A stretch of DNA of 64,000 nucleotides from Brevibacillus brevis (GTDB taxonomy: Bacteria; Bacillota; Bacilli; Brevibacillales; Brevibacillaceae), in the NCBI RefSeq assembly GCF_001039275.2, contig NZ_CP030117.1:2232001-2296000 (forward strand). Direction: 5' to 3'. Numbering within the stretch: the stretch's first letter is position 1; each line of letters begins with the position of its first letter. Positions 32,902-41,726 of the stretch are shown here, in pieces. The position numbers and the translations under genes were made by a program. The notes beneath the pieces were generated by a model. That model was not told where the DNA came from. It searched no databases and saw only the letters and a program-made list of their open reading frames with translations.

Positions 32902-35238
32902 TTGCAAAAAGCAAAGAATCGAGCAAGCAGGGATTTCAAAAAATTAGTAGCGACAGCGGTTCTGGCAGGATCGCTTGCATTGCCGGGTACCGGATGGGCC
33001 GCTACGGCACTGCCATTCTCCGACATTGGAGGAAACGTAAATAAAGACGCGATTCTGAAATTGAATTATGCCGGTGTATTAAAAGGATATACCGATGGCA
33101 CTTTCAAACCGTATAAAGAAGTGACGAGAGCAGAGTTCGCCAAAGTAGCTGTGCTGGCACTCGGGTACACAGATGCGCAAGCAAAGTTACTGCAAGGAAA
33201 GACCGTATTTAAAGATCTGCCAACAGATCACTGGGCAACAGGATACATTAATCTTGCGGTATCCCAGGGCATCATCAAGGGATATCCAGATGGAACCTTC
33301 AAACCGAACAACAATGTGAAAATTGCGGAAGCGTTGACTGTTTACGTTCAGGGCTTGAAGATTGACGTTCGTCCATCAGCCTCAAGCGAGTGGTACATAC
33401 CGTACTTGCTAGAAGCCGACAGAGCAGGTATCTACGATGCAAAAGAAACACCGACAGCAGCAGCTCCGCGTGATATCGTCGCGAAGTATACCGATCGCTT
33501 TATGGAAACGCCTGTATACGCAAATGGCGCATACTACGACAAAAATGGCAATGCAAAAGGAACCAATCAGAAGCTGCCAGTAGTGAAGGGCACAGTTGCT
33601 TCGTATGACAAGTCTGGCAAAAAGCTGAAACTAGTCGGACAAAACAAAGAAATCGAACTGGCTGATTCCGCGCAAGTATACGGCAATCTGGTCGTAGGTG
33701 CGCAAGTAGAATACATGACGAAAAACGACCGTGTGTCTTTCCTCACCGTTGTTACTTCTGACTCCGAAATTGTCGAAGGAATCGTGAAGACTGGTCTTAA
33801 TTTTACAACGGCTGTAGGCGACGAAAAGAAATTCAAGGCAATCGTCAATGGAAGAGAAGTCGTTTTGGAAGTAGAAGATGGCGTAAATGTAAGCCGTTCT
33901 CATATCGGCCAAAAGTTTGTGGCAGTCGTTGGCGATAATGGCAAGATCAAGTCCATCACGATTAGCGACAACACGACAAAAGGAATTGTGGAAAAAGTAT
34001 CTTCCGTGAGCGGTTCTAACTCGAAGAAAGAGCTGAGAGTAGACGGCACGACCTATACTCTGGATTCCAAAGCAACGGTCAAAGGCAAGGCGCATCCAGA
34101 GGCGAAAGCAACAAGTGCTTCGTTCTCTGACATCGAAAAAGATGACTTGGTCGAGCTGACACTCAACGTGGACGGCAAAGTATCTGAGCTTGTTTACACG
34201 AAGCTGAGCTTCACAGATACGATCACCGTGGATACAGACAAAAACTTGATTCGCGTTGGCGGCGTCAGTTACGAGGTGCATGAAGATACAGAGTTGTTCG
34301 TAGACGAAGACGAAGTAGATGAGCTGGATGAGTTGGCGAGCGGCCAAATTGCAGTGCTTACGTTTGACAAAAATGGAAATCTGATCAAAGTAGAGCAGGG
34401 TGTAGGTGCAGCTACGAACAAGCTGGTCTCGGACACAACCGCGTATGCAGCAGGAAAACTGGCAACTGTGAAAATCGACGGGAAAACCTACGATATCTTG
34501 ACCAACGCGAAGCTGACTGTCGATGGCAGCTCCGTATCACCAACGACGGTTAAAACTGATCAGTTTAATGACCACCGCATCCTTACGTGGAAATACAACG
34601 TCGGCACGAATGACATTGTGGAGCTGACTTTGGAAAAGCAAACCGTAAAAGGATACGTGACGAAAAAATCCGGTTCCAAAATTACTGTGAACGGGAAAGT
34701 GTATGAGCTCTTGTCAGGCGTCACGATTGACAGCGATGCAGCATCCAACGACAAAGAGTACACGCTGACACTCAACAACGCTGGTAAAGTAAAGGCCGTT
34801 ACAGGTGCGCCTAAGAAAGTAAGCGGCGTGGTTGACGCTGTTGAGGTTCGTAACGATGACGGCAAGGTGACTTCCGCGAAAGTAGAGGTTAACGGCAAGA
34901 CATACGATGTAACGGATGAGGATGCGATTGAAGACGTCGATCAATTTGAGTACGTGACATTGACCCTTGATCGTGATGGTGATGTCATTGCTGCTTCCAT
35001 CAGTGGAAAGCTGGCGAAGGAAAACGTGAGTTTCGTCGGAATTGAATCCCGCGTGAACAAAGATAAATACGTATTCTTCAATGACGTATCGACGAGCTTG
35101 AAGATGACAGAAGACGCGAAGATCAAATACTACAACGGTAATGACTTGAAAGAAAGCGATCTTTCCTCTAAGGACAAAGTGGATTTGTGGACAAATGATC
35201 AAGGTCATGTTTATGTTATTGTCGTAGCCAAACGATAA
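32902..35238 (+). CDS. S-layer homology (SLH) domain surface protein
   Basis: Exported protein of 778 aa. TTG 32902 follows TGGAGGGG and gives a basic start plus hydrophobic segment ending GTGWAAT (cleavage near residue 30). Two clear SLH domains follow: ILKLNYAGVLKGYTDGTFKP..VTRAEFAK (about 35-90) and DHWATGYINLAV..GIIKGYPDGTFKPNN (about 95-150), with a degenerate third (EWYIPYLLEADRAGIYDA). SLH domains bind pyruvylated wall polymer. Residues about 200-778 are beta-rich, acidic, with recurring units such as VEVNGKTYDV, VRVDG.TYTL and VKIDGKTYDI, indicating a repeated small domain. Likely an accessory surface protein rather than the main S-layer subunit. Confidence 0.93.
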   Translation: MQKAKNRASRDFKKLVATAVLAGSLALPGTGWAATALPFSDIGGNVNKDAILKLNYAGVLKGYTDGTFKPYKEVTRAEFAKVAVLALGYTDAQAKLLQGKTVFKDLPTDHWATGYINLAVSQGIIKGYPDGTFKPNNNVKIAEALTVYVQGLKIDVRPSASSEWYIPYLLEADRAGIYDAKETPTAAAPRDIVAKYTDRFMETPVYANGAYYDKNGNAKGTNQKLPVVKGTVASYDKSGKKLKLVGQNKEIELADSAQVYGNLVVGAQVEYMTKNDRVSFLTVVTSDSEIVEGIVKTGLNFTTAVGDEKKFKAIVNGREVVLEVEDGVNVSRSHIGQKFVAVVGDNGKIKSITISDNTTKGIVEKVSSVSGSNSKKELRVDGTTYTLDSKATVKGKAHPEAKATSASFSDIEKDDLVELTLNVDGKVSELVYTKLSFTDTITVDTDKNLIRVGGVSYEVHEDTELFVDEDEVDELDELASGQIAVLTFDKNGNLIKVEQGVGAATNKLVSDTTAYAAGKLATVKIDGKTYDILTNAKLTVDGSSVSPTTVKTDQFNDHRILTWKYNVGTNDIVELTLEKQTVKGYVTKKSGSKITVNGKVYELLSGVTIDSDAASNDKEYTLTLNNAGKVKAVTGAPKKVSGVVDAVEVRNDDGKVTSAKVEVNGKTYDVTDEDAIEDVDQFEYVTLTLDRDGDVIAASISGKLAKENVSFVGIESRVNKDKYVFFNDVSTSLKMTEDAKIKYYNGNDLKESDLSSKDKVDLWTNDQGHVYVIVVAKR

Positions 35239-35246
35239 GAATATAG

Positions 35247-35290
35247 AAAAAGGCGATCTCTTGCTCGATTCGAGAAGGGGTCGCCTTTTT
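35247..35290 (+). terminator. Intrinsic terminator
   Basis: Stem AAAAAGGCGA (35247-35256) with TCGCCTTTTT (35281-35290), with a small inner hairpin. Confidence 0.85.
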
Positions 35291-35320
35291 TCATTTGTTG
35301 GCATAGTCTTTAAAAAGTGT

Positions 35321-35345
35321 TTCATTGAAAATCGTTTTCAATGAA
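35321..35345. promoter_or_regulatory. 25-bp perfect palindrome on the monooxygenase promoter
   Basis: Arms TTCATTGAAAA and TTTTCAATGAA around TCG. The promoter TTTTCA (35335-35340), 17 bases, TATATT (35358-35363) has its -35 inside the right arm, so binding would repress. The inner TGAAAAT-C-GTTTTCA resembles a 7-1-7 Fur box with one mismatch; the adjacent MarR protein is the other candidate binder. Confidence 0.65.
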
Positions 35346-35403
35346 AAGAAGAAGTGATATATTAATATTGTTTCGCGCAAAACAAAAAGAGGGAGTGGTT
35401 TCG

Positions 35404-36918
35404 ATGCAGGTTGATTATGAAGTGATTATTGTTGGGGGTGGACCAGTTGGCATGATGGTGGCTGGAGAGCTGGCGTTGGCTAAAGTGAAGGTGTGCCTGC
35501 TTGAGCGCTTAAAGGAAACAACCCCGTTTTCACGGGCGCTCACTGTACATCCGCGCACACTGGAAATCCTGGATTTGCGCGGGCTAAAAGCCAAATTACT
35601 TGATAGAGGTAAGCCGATTAAGACAGGGCATTTTGCTGCGCTTGATACACGCTTGGATTTTTCTGTCTTAGATTCTTCGTCCAACTACACACTGATTATT
35701 CCCCAACATGAAACAGAGAAGATACTAGAGGAGTGGGCAAAAAGTCTGGGGGTGGAAATACGCAGGGAAGTGGAAGTAATGGCCGTACACCAAGATCAGC
35801 ACGGGGTTGAGGTTGAGGCTGTCGGGCCGAATGGAAAGGCTGTGCTGACGGCACGCTATGTGGTCGGTGCAGATGGCGCTGCCAGTATTGTCCGCAAGCA
35901 GGCAGGCATTCCGTTTGTCGGTAAGAATGCGACTTTTACGGCTATGCAAGGGGATGTTGTTTTAAAAAATCCGCCCGAATCGGGAGCTCCTTCCTACTTT
36001 AATGAACAAGGTTTGGTCATGATTGTGCCCTTGCCAAAAGGGATGCATCGGGTGGTGCTGATCGATCCGGAGCGAATGGCCATACCAAAAGAAGAACCAG
36101 TTTCACTGGAGGAACTGCGGGCTAGCTTGCTGCGCATTCTTGGAGACGATTTTGGAATTTCCGATCCGTTTTGGATGACTCGTTTTGGTAATTCGACCTT
36201 GCAAGCTCAGCGTTATCGGGAAGGACGGATTTTCCTGGCGGGAGATGCGGCGCATATTCATTTTCCAGCCGGAGGACAGGGGATGAACGTTGGCTTGCAA
36301 GAGGCAATCAACCTGGGTTGGAAGCTGGCGGCCCATTTAAAAGGCTGGGCACCGGATTGGCTGTTGGACAGCTATCATACGGAGCGTTCCCCCATCACTA
36401 CCGCATTGCTAACGAATACACAGGTGCAATCGCTTCTGTTCGGTAGTTCGGAATTCTCCCCATCCGTCATAGCTTTGAGGAATATGGTGTCCGACCTGCT
36501 GCAAATACCCGAGGCAAATTATCTGCTGGCTACCCAAATCTCTGCGTTCAATGTCGAGTATGAACCGGATGGGGAGACGCAGCCGCATGTATTGAACGGT
36601 CGACGTTTTACAGAGTTGAATCTGCGTCTGGAGAACGGTGAGTGTCAGAATGCATATGAGCTTTTTCATTCTGGTTCATTCCTCTTGCTACATTTCGACT
36701 CGGATGAACGATTAGGCGATGCTCTCGATTGGTCGAAATACAAGCATGTCCATGTAGTTCGCGCTTCGCTTGCTAAGGGAGCTACTGATTGGCATGACGT
36801 GCATACAGCGTTGATTCGACCGGATGGATATGTCGCATGGGCGGTTTCTCAGGCGGAGTCTAATCCGATGGAAGCGATTCGGAAAGGAATCTCCCACTGG
36901 TGCGGACATATTGATTGA
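35404..36918 (+). CDS. FAD-dependent aromatic-type monooxygenase
   Basis: Protein of 504 aa of the PHBH/PheA flavoprotein hydroxylase family. N-terminal dinucleotide-binding motif VIIVGGGPVGMMVAGELA, the DG motif YVVGADGAASIVRKQAGI, and the GD motif GRIFLAGDAAHIHFPAGGQGMN are all intact; the C-terminal thioredoxin-like domain is shortened. It would hydroxylate an aromatic or polyketide-like compound with NAD(P)H and O2. ATG 35404 follows AGAGGGAGTGGTTTCG; an in-frame ATG at 35341 lies within the operator. The MarR gene immediately downstream suggests inducer-controlled detoxification. Confidence 0.92.
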   Translation: MQVDYEVIIVGGGPVGMMVAGELALAKVKVCLLERLKETTPFSRALTVHPRTLEILDLRGLKAKLLDRGKPIKTGHFAALDTRLDFSVLDSSSNYTLIIPQHETEKILEEWAKSLGVEIRREVEVMAVHQDQHGVEVEAVGPNGKAVLTARYVVGADGAASIVRKQAGIPFVGKNATFTAMQGDVVLKNPPESGAPSYFNEQGLVMIVPLPKGMHRVVLIDPERMAIPKEEPVSLEELRASLLRILGDDFGISDPFWMTRFGNSTLQAQRYREGRIFLAGDAAHIHFPAGGQGMNVGLQEAINLGWKLAAHLKGWAPDWLLDSYHTERSPITTALLTNTQVQSLLFGSSEFSPSVIALRNMVSDLLQIPEANYLLATQISAFNVEYEPDGETQPHVLNGRRFTELNLRLENGECQNAYELFHSGSFLLLHFDSDERLGDALDWSKYKHVHVVRASLAKGATDWHDVHTALIRPDGYVAWAVSQAESNPMEAIRKGISHWCGHID

Positions 36919-36925
36919 AACAAGA

Positions 36926-36980
36926 TTGTTTTGTGAAAAACAAAATGAAATTGTTTTCCTCGAAACAATCAGTATATAAT
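36926..36980 (+). promoter_or_regulatory. marR promoter with two palindromic sites
   Basis: Promoter: TTGTTT (36951-36956), 18-base spacer, TATAAT (36975-36980). Palindromes: TTGTTTT-GTGA-AAAACAA (36926-36943) and ATTGTTT-TCCTCG-AAACAAT (36950-36969), the second covering the -35. Likely autoregulatory MarR sites. Confidence 0.6.
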
Positions 36981-37011
36981 GGAGAGGAGATGGTTATCTA
37001 GGAGACATGAT

Positions 37012-37497
37012 ATGCAAAGCACAGAACTTTCCAAGCAGAGGATCATGCAGCTTTACATACAGCTAGTCACGCAGCAAGAGCGGCGAGAAAGCAAATTGAC
37101 TGCGCGAATGGCAGAAGAGATGCAGAAGCTGGAATCCGAGATGGGGATGAAGCTAAACCTTACCCTATCCGAAATTCATTTCATTGCCTGTATCGGGGAT
37201 TATGGTCCGATCAATGTCACCACGATTTCGGAAAAAGTCAACTTAACGAAAGGGTCCATTACCCGGATCAGCAAAAAGTTATGGAAGCTTGATTTAATTA
37301 AAAGGCAACAACTGATTGATAATAAGAAAGAAGTGTACTATCGGCTAACTGCAAAGGGACAAAAGCTGCATAAGATTCATCACCAGATGCATCAGGATAT
37401 TGAACAGCGATTTAAGAGCTTTCTGGATAAATACACACCGGAGCAATTAGCATTTTCACGCGAACTGATGGAGGACTTACTGGATTGGGATTTCTAA
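37012..37497 (+). CDS. MarR-family regulator
   Basis: Winged-helix regulator of 161 aa. The core shows LTLSEIHFIACIGDYGPINVTTISEKVNLTKGSITRISKKLWKLDLIKR (helix-turn-helix around 55-85) and the wing NKKEVYYRLTAKG. ATG 37012 with GGAGACATGAT upstream is chosen because the upstream in-frame ATG at 36979 lies inside the -10 box. It sits right after the monooxygenase gene and probably controls it and itself in response to a phenolic or similar ligand. Confidence 0.87.
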   Translation: MQSTELSKQRIMQLYIQLVTQQERRESKLTARMAEEMQKLESEMGMKLNLTLSEIHFIACIGDYGPINVTTISEKVNLTKGSITRISKKLWKLDLIKRQQLIDNKKEVYYRLTAKGQKLHKIHHQMHQDIEQRFKSFLDKYTPEQLAFSRELMEDLLDWDF

Positions 37498-37508
37498 AAT
37501 CGTAGACA

Positions 37509-37543
37509 AAGGGGGCGCCATCACAGTGATGGGGCCCTTTTCA
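37509..37543 (+). terminator. Intrinsic terminator
   Basis: Long stem AAAGGGGGCGCCATCAC with GTGATGGGGCCCTTTT (minor bulge), two-base loop, T-rich end. Confidence 0.75.
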
Positions 37544-37583
37544 TTGTCTCGGGATGTTCTTGACAAATGAAATCATACTACAT

Positions 37584-37627
37584 ACAATTTGACTGACCGA
37601 TCAAATTTTTGGTTAATTGATCAAAAA
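37584..37627. promoter_or_regulatory. Candidate operators before the TetR/DUF418 pair
   Basis: Two imperfect palindromes, TTTGACTGACCGATCAAA and TTTTGGTTAATTGATCAAAA, share GATCAAA half-sites. Possible binding sites for the TetR protein encoded just downstream. Confidence 0.4.
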
Positions 37628-37650
37628 TGACCCACAGGAGTGTAGTAGCA

Positions 37651-38244
37651 ATGACTGATTCTTTTATTGCAGAGGCTAGAAGAGAGCAGATTGTACTTGC
37701 TTGTATTGATACATTGGAAGAGGTTGGCTATCACAACTTAAGCTTAACGAAGGTAGCAAAGAGAGCCAGGATTAGCACAGGGCTTATCTCTTATCACTTT
37801 CATGACAAGCTTGATCTCATGAATCATACCTTACTGTTTCTGGTAGCGAAGCAACTTGATTTTATTCGTGGGAACGTTGGGTTATCGCAGTCCGCAACGA
37901 AAAAACTGGAAGCTTTTATAGAGGCACATCTGGCTTATCAAGAAACCCATTATAAACATACGATTGCCTTGATTGAGATTGTGTTTACGGCTCGTAATGA
38001 AAATGGGGTGCCTTATTACAGAATGGAAGACGAACAGGAAGAGGACGGACTTAGAAAGATGTTAGTGGATATTCTCGAGGAAGGCCAACAGAATGGGGAA
38101 TTTACTTCATCTTTTCAAACGGATATAGTCGCATCCATTATTATCGGGGCGATCGAAGAAAGAATGCTTAAAGTGAATTCATCTATACCCATGGAGCAAT
38201 ACGCCGTTGAGCTCGTAAAAATGGTGAAGAAGCTCATTGTTTAA
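37651..38244 (+). CDS. TetR-family regulator (BetI-like)
   Basis: Protein of 197 aa. The N-terminal domain RREQIVLACIDTLEEVGYHNLSLTKVAKRARISTGLISYHFHDKLDLMNHTL is a typical TetR helix-turn-helix (about 10-55), closest in style to the BetI/TetR_C_6 group. ATG 37651 follows CAGGAGTGTAGTAGCA; an upstream in-frame start at 37627 has none. The DUF418 gene begins 43 bases later, and the two are presumably co-transcribed, with the regulator controlling the membrane protein. Confidence 0.88.
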   Translation: MTDSFIAEARREQIVLACIDTLEEVGYHNLSLTKVAKRARISTGLISYHFHDKLDLMNHTLLFLVAKQLDFIRGNVGLSQSATKKLEAFIEAHLAYQETHYKHTIALIEIVFTARNENGVPYYRMEDEQEEDGLRKMLVDILEEGQQNGEFTSSFQTDIVASIIIGAIEERMLKVNSSIPMEQYAVELVKMVKKLIV

Positions 38245-38287
38245 CGATACCGTTGAACTTTTGTCAACAAACACAGGAGAGGATCGT

Positions 38288-39463
38288 ATGTCTGTTTTAC
38301 CTCATATGAAAACGGCGGAGACAAAAAAACGTGCCGTTTCATTAGATCTTGCCAGGGGCGCTATGTTACTACTTATTGCTCTCGCGCATGCCCCGCTGTA
38401 TCTGTACGCTTTGGAACCCGGGATCGTTCACAGGATGGAAAGTCAGAATTTCTTTGATCAGGTTGTGAATCTTTTTGGCATGTTCATCATTGATAACAGA
38501 GCGAGAGCGATGTTTGCTGTTTTATTCGGTTATGGTTTGGTACTGGCTTTTGATAGTCAAATGGCGAAAGGAAAAAGAGAAAAAGAAGCCTTACAGGTGG
38601 TCCGGAGGCGTTCCTGGTATTTGATAGTATTTGGAGCCGTTTTAGTGGTGATCATTGGCGGTCAAGATATTTTAATGGCCTACGGGGTAGCTGGACTTCT
38701 CGTCAGTTGGCTGTTAACACATGAAATCAAGACGCTGATCCGAACCTTTATTGGTATCACGTTATTGTATATCATCGCAAATCCGATAATGTGGGGCTTC
38801 ACGATGGAATCCATCGGAGATTATGGGTTTCCTCCAGAGGTGTTAGCTACAGACACCTATCTTAGCACGCTGATACTTAGTTTGACTTATTTTCCGTTTA
38901 TCCCTATTTTTATTCATGGTATGTTCCCGATTCTTCCTTCTGTTTTGCTGGGTATGTGGATTGCCAACTATCAATTATTAACCAAGCCAGAGCAACAGTT
39001 ACGAACACTTACTTTCCTAACAACGATGGGCTTAGCTGTTTCTATACTAGGAGCATTGCCTTTAAGCTTTATTGGGAACATATGGAGCCCGAGCTTTTTT
39101 CTCGCTGGTTTCGTTTATGGATTCCACATTTTAACCGGAATTGCTGGAGGATTAGCTTATGCGGCTTTCTTTGGAATCATTGGGGCAAAGGTAAAAAAAG
39201 CGGGGCCTGTCCTTCAGTCGATTATGGCTTTAGGAAAACGTTCTTTAACCTTCTTTGTATGGAATGAGGCGATGCTTGTTCTTTTCTTGTCACCAGTAGC
39301 ACTTGATTTAGGGGGACGCGTTAGTAACGGAATGGCTGCTTTGATTGCCGTGGGTATATGGAGTCTTTCACTGCTATTGGCTACGATTTTAGAAAAATAT
39401 AAGCTGAACGGACCATTGGAATTCGTAATGAGACGAATGGTACATAAAAATAAAAATACGTAA
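38288..39463 (+). CDS. DUF418-family membrane protein
   Basis: Protein of 391 aa with about ten hydrophobic helices. The N-terminal RAVSLDLARGAMLLLIALAHAP and RARAMFAVLFGYGLVLAFD, and the C-terminal GKRSLTFFVWNEAMLVLFLSP...GPLEFVMRRMV, are hallmarks of DUF418 (YeiB-like) proteins, which are related to heparan-alpha-glucosaminide acetyltransferase-type membrane acyltransferases. Function is unproven; drug resistance or envelope modification is often suggested. ATG 38288 follows CAGGAGAGGATCGT. No clear terminator after it. Confidence 0.85.
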   Translation: MSVLPHMKTAETKKRAVSLDLARGAMLLLIALAHAPLYLYALEPGIVHRMESQNFFDQVVNLFGMFIIDNRARAMFAVLFGYGLVLAFDSQMAKGKREKEALQVVRRRSWYLIVFGAVLVVIIGGQDILMAYGVAGLLVSWLLTHEIKTLIRTFIGITLLYIIANPIMWGFTMESIGDYGFPPEVLATDTYLSTLILSLTYFPFIPIFIHGMFPILPSVLLGMWIANYQLLTKPEQQLRTLTFLTTMGLAVSILGALPLSFIGNIWSPSFFLAGFVYGFHILTGIAGGLAYAAFFGIIGAKVKKAGPVLQSIMALGKRSLTFFVWNEAMLVLFLSPVALDLGGRVSNGMAALIAVGIWSLSLLLATILEKYKLNGPLEFVMRRMVHKNKNT

Positions 39464-39556
39464 CTTCTCGTTGCAGCAGGGGTAGTGCCTTCTTTTTTCA
39501 ATCGATTATAATAGCGTATAAAAGCTAGTTACTGTTATGAGAAAGAGGGAACCTCC

Positions 39557-41599
39557 ATGACTTATACAACCCAGGAAAACGGTGTTTTTCCAGCAGTCTG
39601 TTCACTTGATTGCCCGGACCAATGTGGATTGCTCCTTCATAAACAGGCGGGGAAAATCGTCAAAATTGAAGGGGACCCGAACCATCCGGTGACGAAGGGG
39701 AATATTTGCAACAAAGTCCGGAACATGACAGAGCGCATTTACGATCCCAAGCGACTCACGCATCCGTTGAAGCGTATTGGCAAAAAAGGGAGCGGGGAGT
39801 TCGTTCAAATCAGTTGGGAGGAAGCCATCACTACCATAACCGAACGCTGGCGTGCCTTGATCGACTCAGATGGTCCCGAGAGCATTTTGCCTTACAGCTT
39901 TTACGGAAACATGGGGCGGATTAGTGTGGAAGGAATGGATCGCCGTTTTTTCTATCGTATGGGGGCCAGTCAGCTTGACCGAACGATATGCAACAGTGCA
40001 GGGGCTGTAGGGTACAGCTACACGATGGGCGGAGCCTTTGGAACAGATCCGGAAGACACCGTTCATTCCAAGCTGTTTATCATGTGGGGGATCAATACGG
40101 TTAGCACGAACATGCATCAAGTGGTGTTTGCGGAACAGGCTCGAAAAAATGGGGCGAAGATCGTCGTGATTGATGTCCATAAAAATCAGACGGGTCGATG
40201 GGCTGATTGGTTTATCCCGATTTTACCTGGAACAGACACGGCTTTGGCATTGGGCATCATGCATGTGCTTTTTGCTGAAAACTTGGTAGATTCAGCCTTT
40301 ATGGAAAAGTATACAGTAGGACATGAAGAGCTCAAGGAGCATGTACGCACCTACGATCCTGCTACTGTATCTGCCATAACGGGTGTCCCTGTCGATGATA
40401 TTTACAAATTGGCGAGAATGTATGGCAACACATCTCCTTCCTTTATTCGCATTGGAAATGGCATTCAGCATCACGACAATGGCGGAATGTGTGTAAGGAC
40501 GATTGCTTGTCTTCCGGCCCTGACAGGGCAGTGGCTCGTTAAAGGCGGTGGGGCCAATAAAGGGAATAAAGGTTTCTTGGAGCACAATAAGCTTGCTGTG
40601 CAGCGACCAGATTTGCTGGACAATAAACAGACGAGAGTCATCAATATGAATGAACTTGGAAAAGCGTTGCTCGATACAGAACCGCCGGTCAAATCGCTCT
40701 TCGTCTATACGAGCAATCCAGCCATTGTTGCACCGGATGGAAACAAAGTTCGGGAAGGCTTGGCGAGAGAGGACTTGTTCACGGTCGTACACGACTTATT
40801 TTTGACGGAGACGGCTCTCTATGCCGATATCGTTTTGCCAGCGACGTCTTCTTATGAAAATACGGATTTTTACACGTCCTATTGGCATCATTACATTCAA
40901 CTCCAGCAACCAGTGATCGCCCCATTTGGAGAGAGCAAGTCCAACACGGAAGTTTTCCGTTTGCTGGCTGCTGCCATGGGATATGACGAACCTGTTTTTC
41001 AAGACAGTGATGCAGAGATGGTCAGACAGGCGTTGGAGGGGCACGGCAATCCTCATCTGGAAGGAATCACGTATGAAACTTTGGTCGAAAAACAATATGC
41101 CAAAGCCAATCTGGAACCTTTCTTTTTGGAACACCTGCCCACCCCAAGTGGTAAAATTGAGCTTTTCTCGCAAGCAATGGCAAAACGAGGGCTGCCCCCA
41201 TTACCAACGTACACGCCATTGGTGAATGATGGGGATTTCCCGTATTTATTTGTCCCGGGGCCCAATCACAATTATTTGAACTCCACGTTCTCGAATAATG
41301 AAAAACATCAGAAGATGGAAAAAATACCACGTTTGCATATGAATGTGGCAGATGCGTCTGTATCAGGCATAAGTGACGGAGATACGGTCCGCATATGGAA
41401 TGAGCGGGGAGAATGCGAGCTGGTTGTATCGATAGGAGAAAATGTTTTACCGGGAGTGGTGGTCAGTCAAGGCTTGTGGGCTGATGCTCCTCACTCAAAG
41501 CATCATGTAAATGCGCTGACCCCGGATCGCATCGCGGACATGGGGGGAGGAGCTACCTTTTTTTCCGGACGTGTCGATGTAGAAAAGGTCATACTATAA
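39557..41599 (+). CDS. Molybdopterin-dependent oxidoreductase (YoaE-like)
   Basis: Protein of 680 aa, DMSO-reductase superfamily. The N-terminal 4Fe-4S site is CSLDCPDQCG near residues 16-24 with the last Cys in KGNICNKV; the Mo-bis-MGD domains follow (SFYGNMGRISVEGMD, GINTVSTNMHQ, IRIGNGIQHHDNGGM) and the C-terminal molybdopterin-binding beta-barrel ends with LWADAPHSKHHVN. No Tat signal, so it is cytoplasmic. B. subtilis YoaE is the nearest named relative I recall. Physiological substrate unknown. AGAGGGAACCTCC precedes ATG 39557. Confidence 0.9.
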   Translation: MTYTTQENGVFPAVCSLDCPDQCGLLLHKQAGKIVKIEGDPNHPVTKGNICNKVRNMTERIYDPKRLTHPLKRIGKKGSGEFVQISWEEAITTITERWRALIDSDGPESILPYSFYGNMGRISVEGMDRRFFYRMGASQLDRTICNSAGAVGYSYTMGGAFGTDPEDTVHSKLFIMWGINTVSTNMHQVVFAEQARKNGAKIVVIDVHKNQTGRWADWFIPILPGTDTALALGIMHVLFAENLVDSAFMEKYTVGHEELKEHVRTYDPATVSAITGVPVDDIYKLARMYGNTSPSFIRIGNGIQHHDNGGMCVRTIACLPALTGQWLVKGGGANKGNKGFLEHNKLAVQRPDLLDNKQTRVINMNELGKALLDTEPPVKSLFVYTSNPAIVAPDGNKVREGLAREDLFTVVHDLFLTETALYADIVLPATSSYENTDFYTSYWHHYIQLQQPVIAPFGESKSNTEVFRLLAAAMGYDEPVFQDSDAEMVRQALEGHGNPHLEGITYETLVEKQYAKANLEPFFLEHLPTPSGKIELFSQAMAKRGLPPLPTYTPLVNDGDFPYLFVPGPNHNYLNSTFSNNEKHQKMEKIPRLHMNVADASVSGISDGDTVRIWNERGECELVVSIGENVLPGVVVSQGLWADAPHSKHHVNALTPDRIADMGGGATFFSGRVDVEKVIL

Positions 41600-41603
41600 A
41601 AAT

Positions 41604-41638
41604 CAGCGAGTGTCTCGATTGTAGCCGGACACTCGCTG
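41604..41638 (+). terminator. Intrinsic terminator
   Basis: Perfect 11-bp stem CAGCGAGTGTC (41604-41614) with GACACTCGCTG (41628-41638) in a T-rich 3' context. Confidence 0.75.
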
Positions 41639-41726
41639 GTTACTTTTATTACCCGAAAGGATAGCAAGGGTTATAGTGAGGGAGTTGTCCAATGATCATA
41701 GTTGCTGTAAAACTAATTCATCTTAA

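Noticed and set aside
35321-35345. cre site in the monooxygenase palindrome
   Set aside because: The spacing has one extra base compared with the cre consensus; the symmetric Fur- or MarR-type reading fits better.
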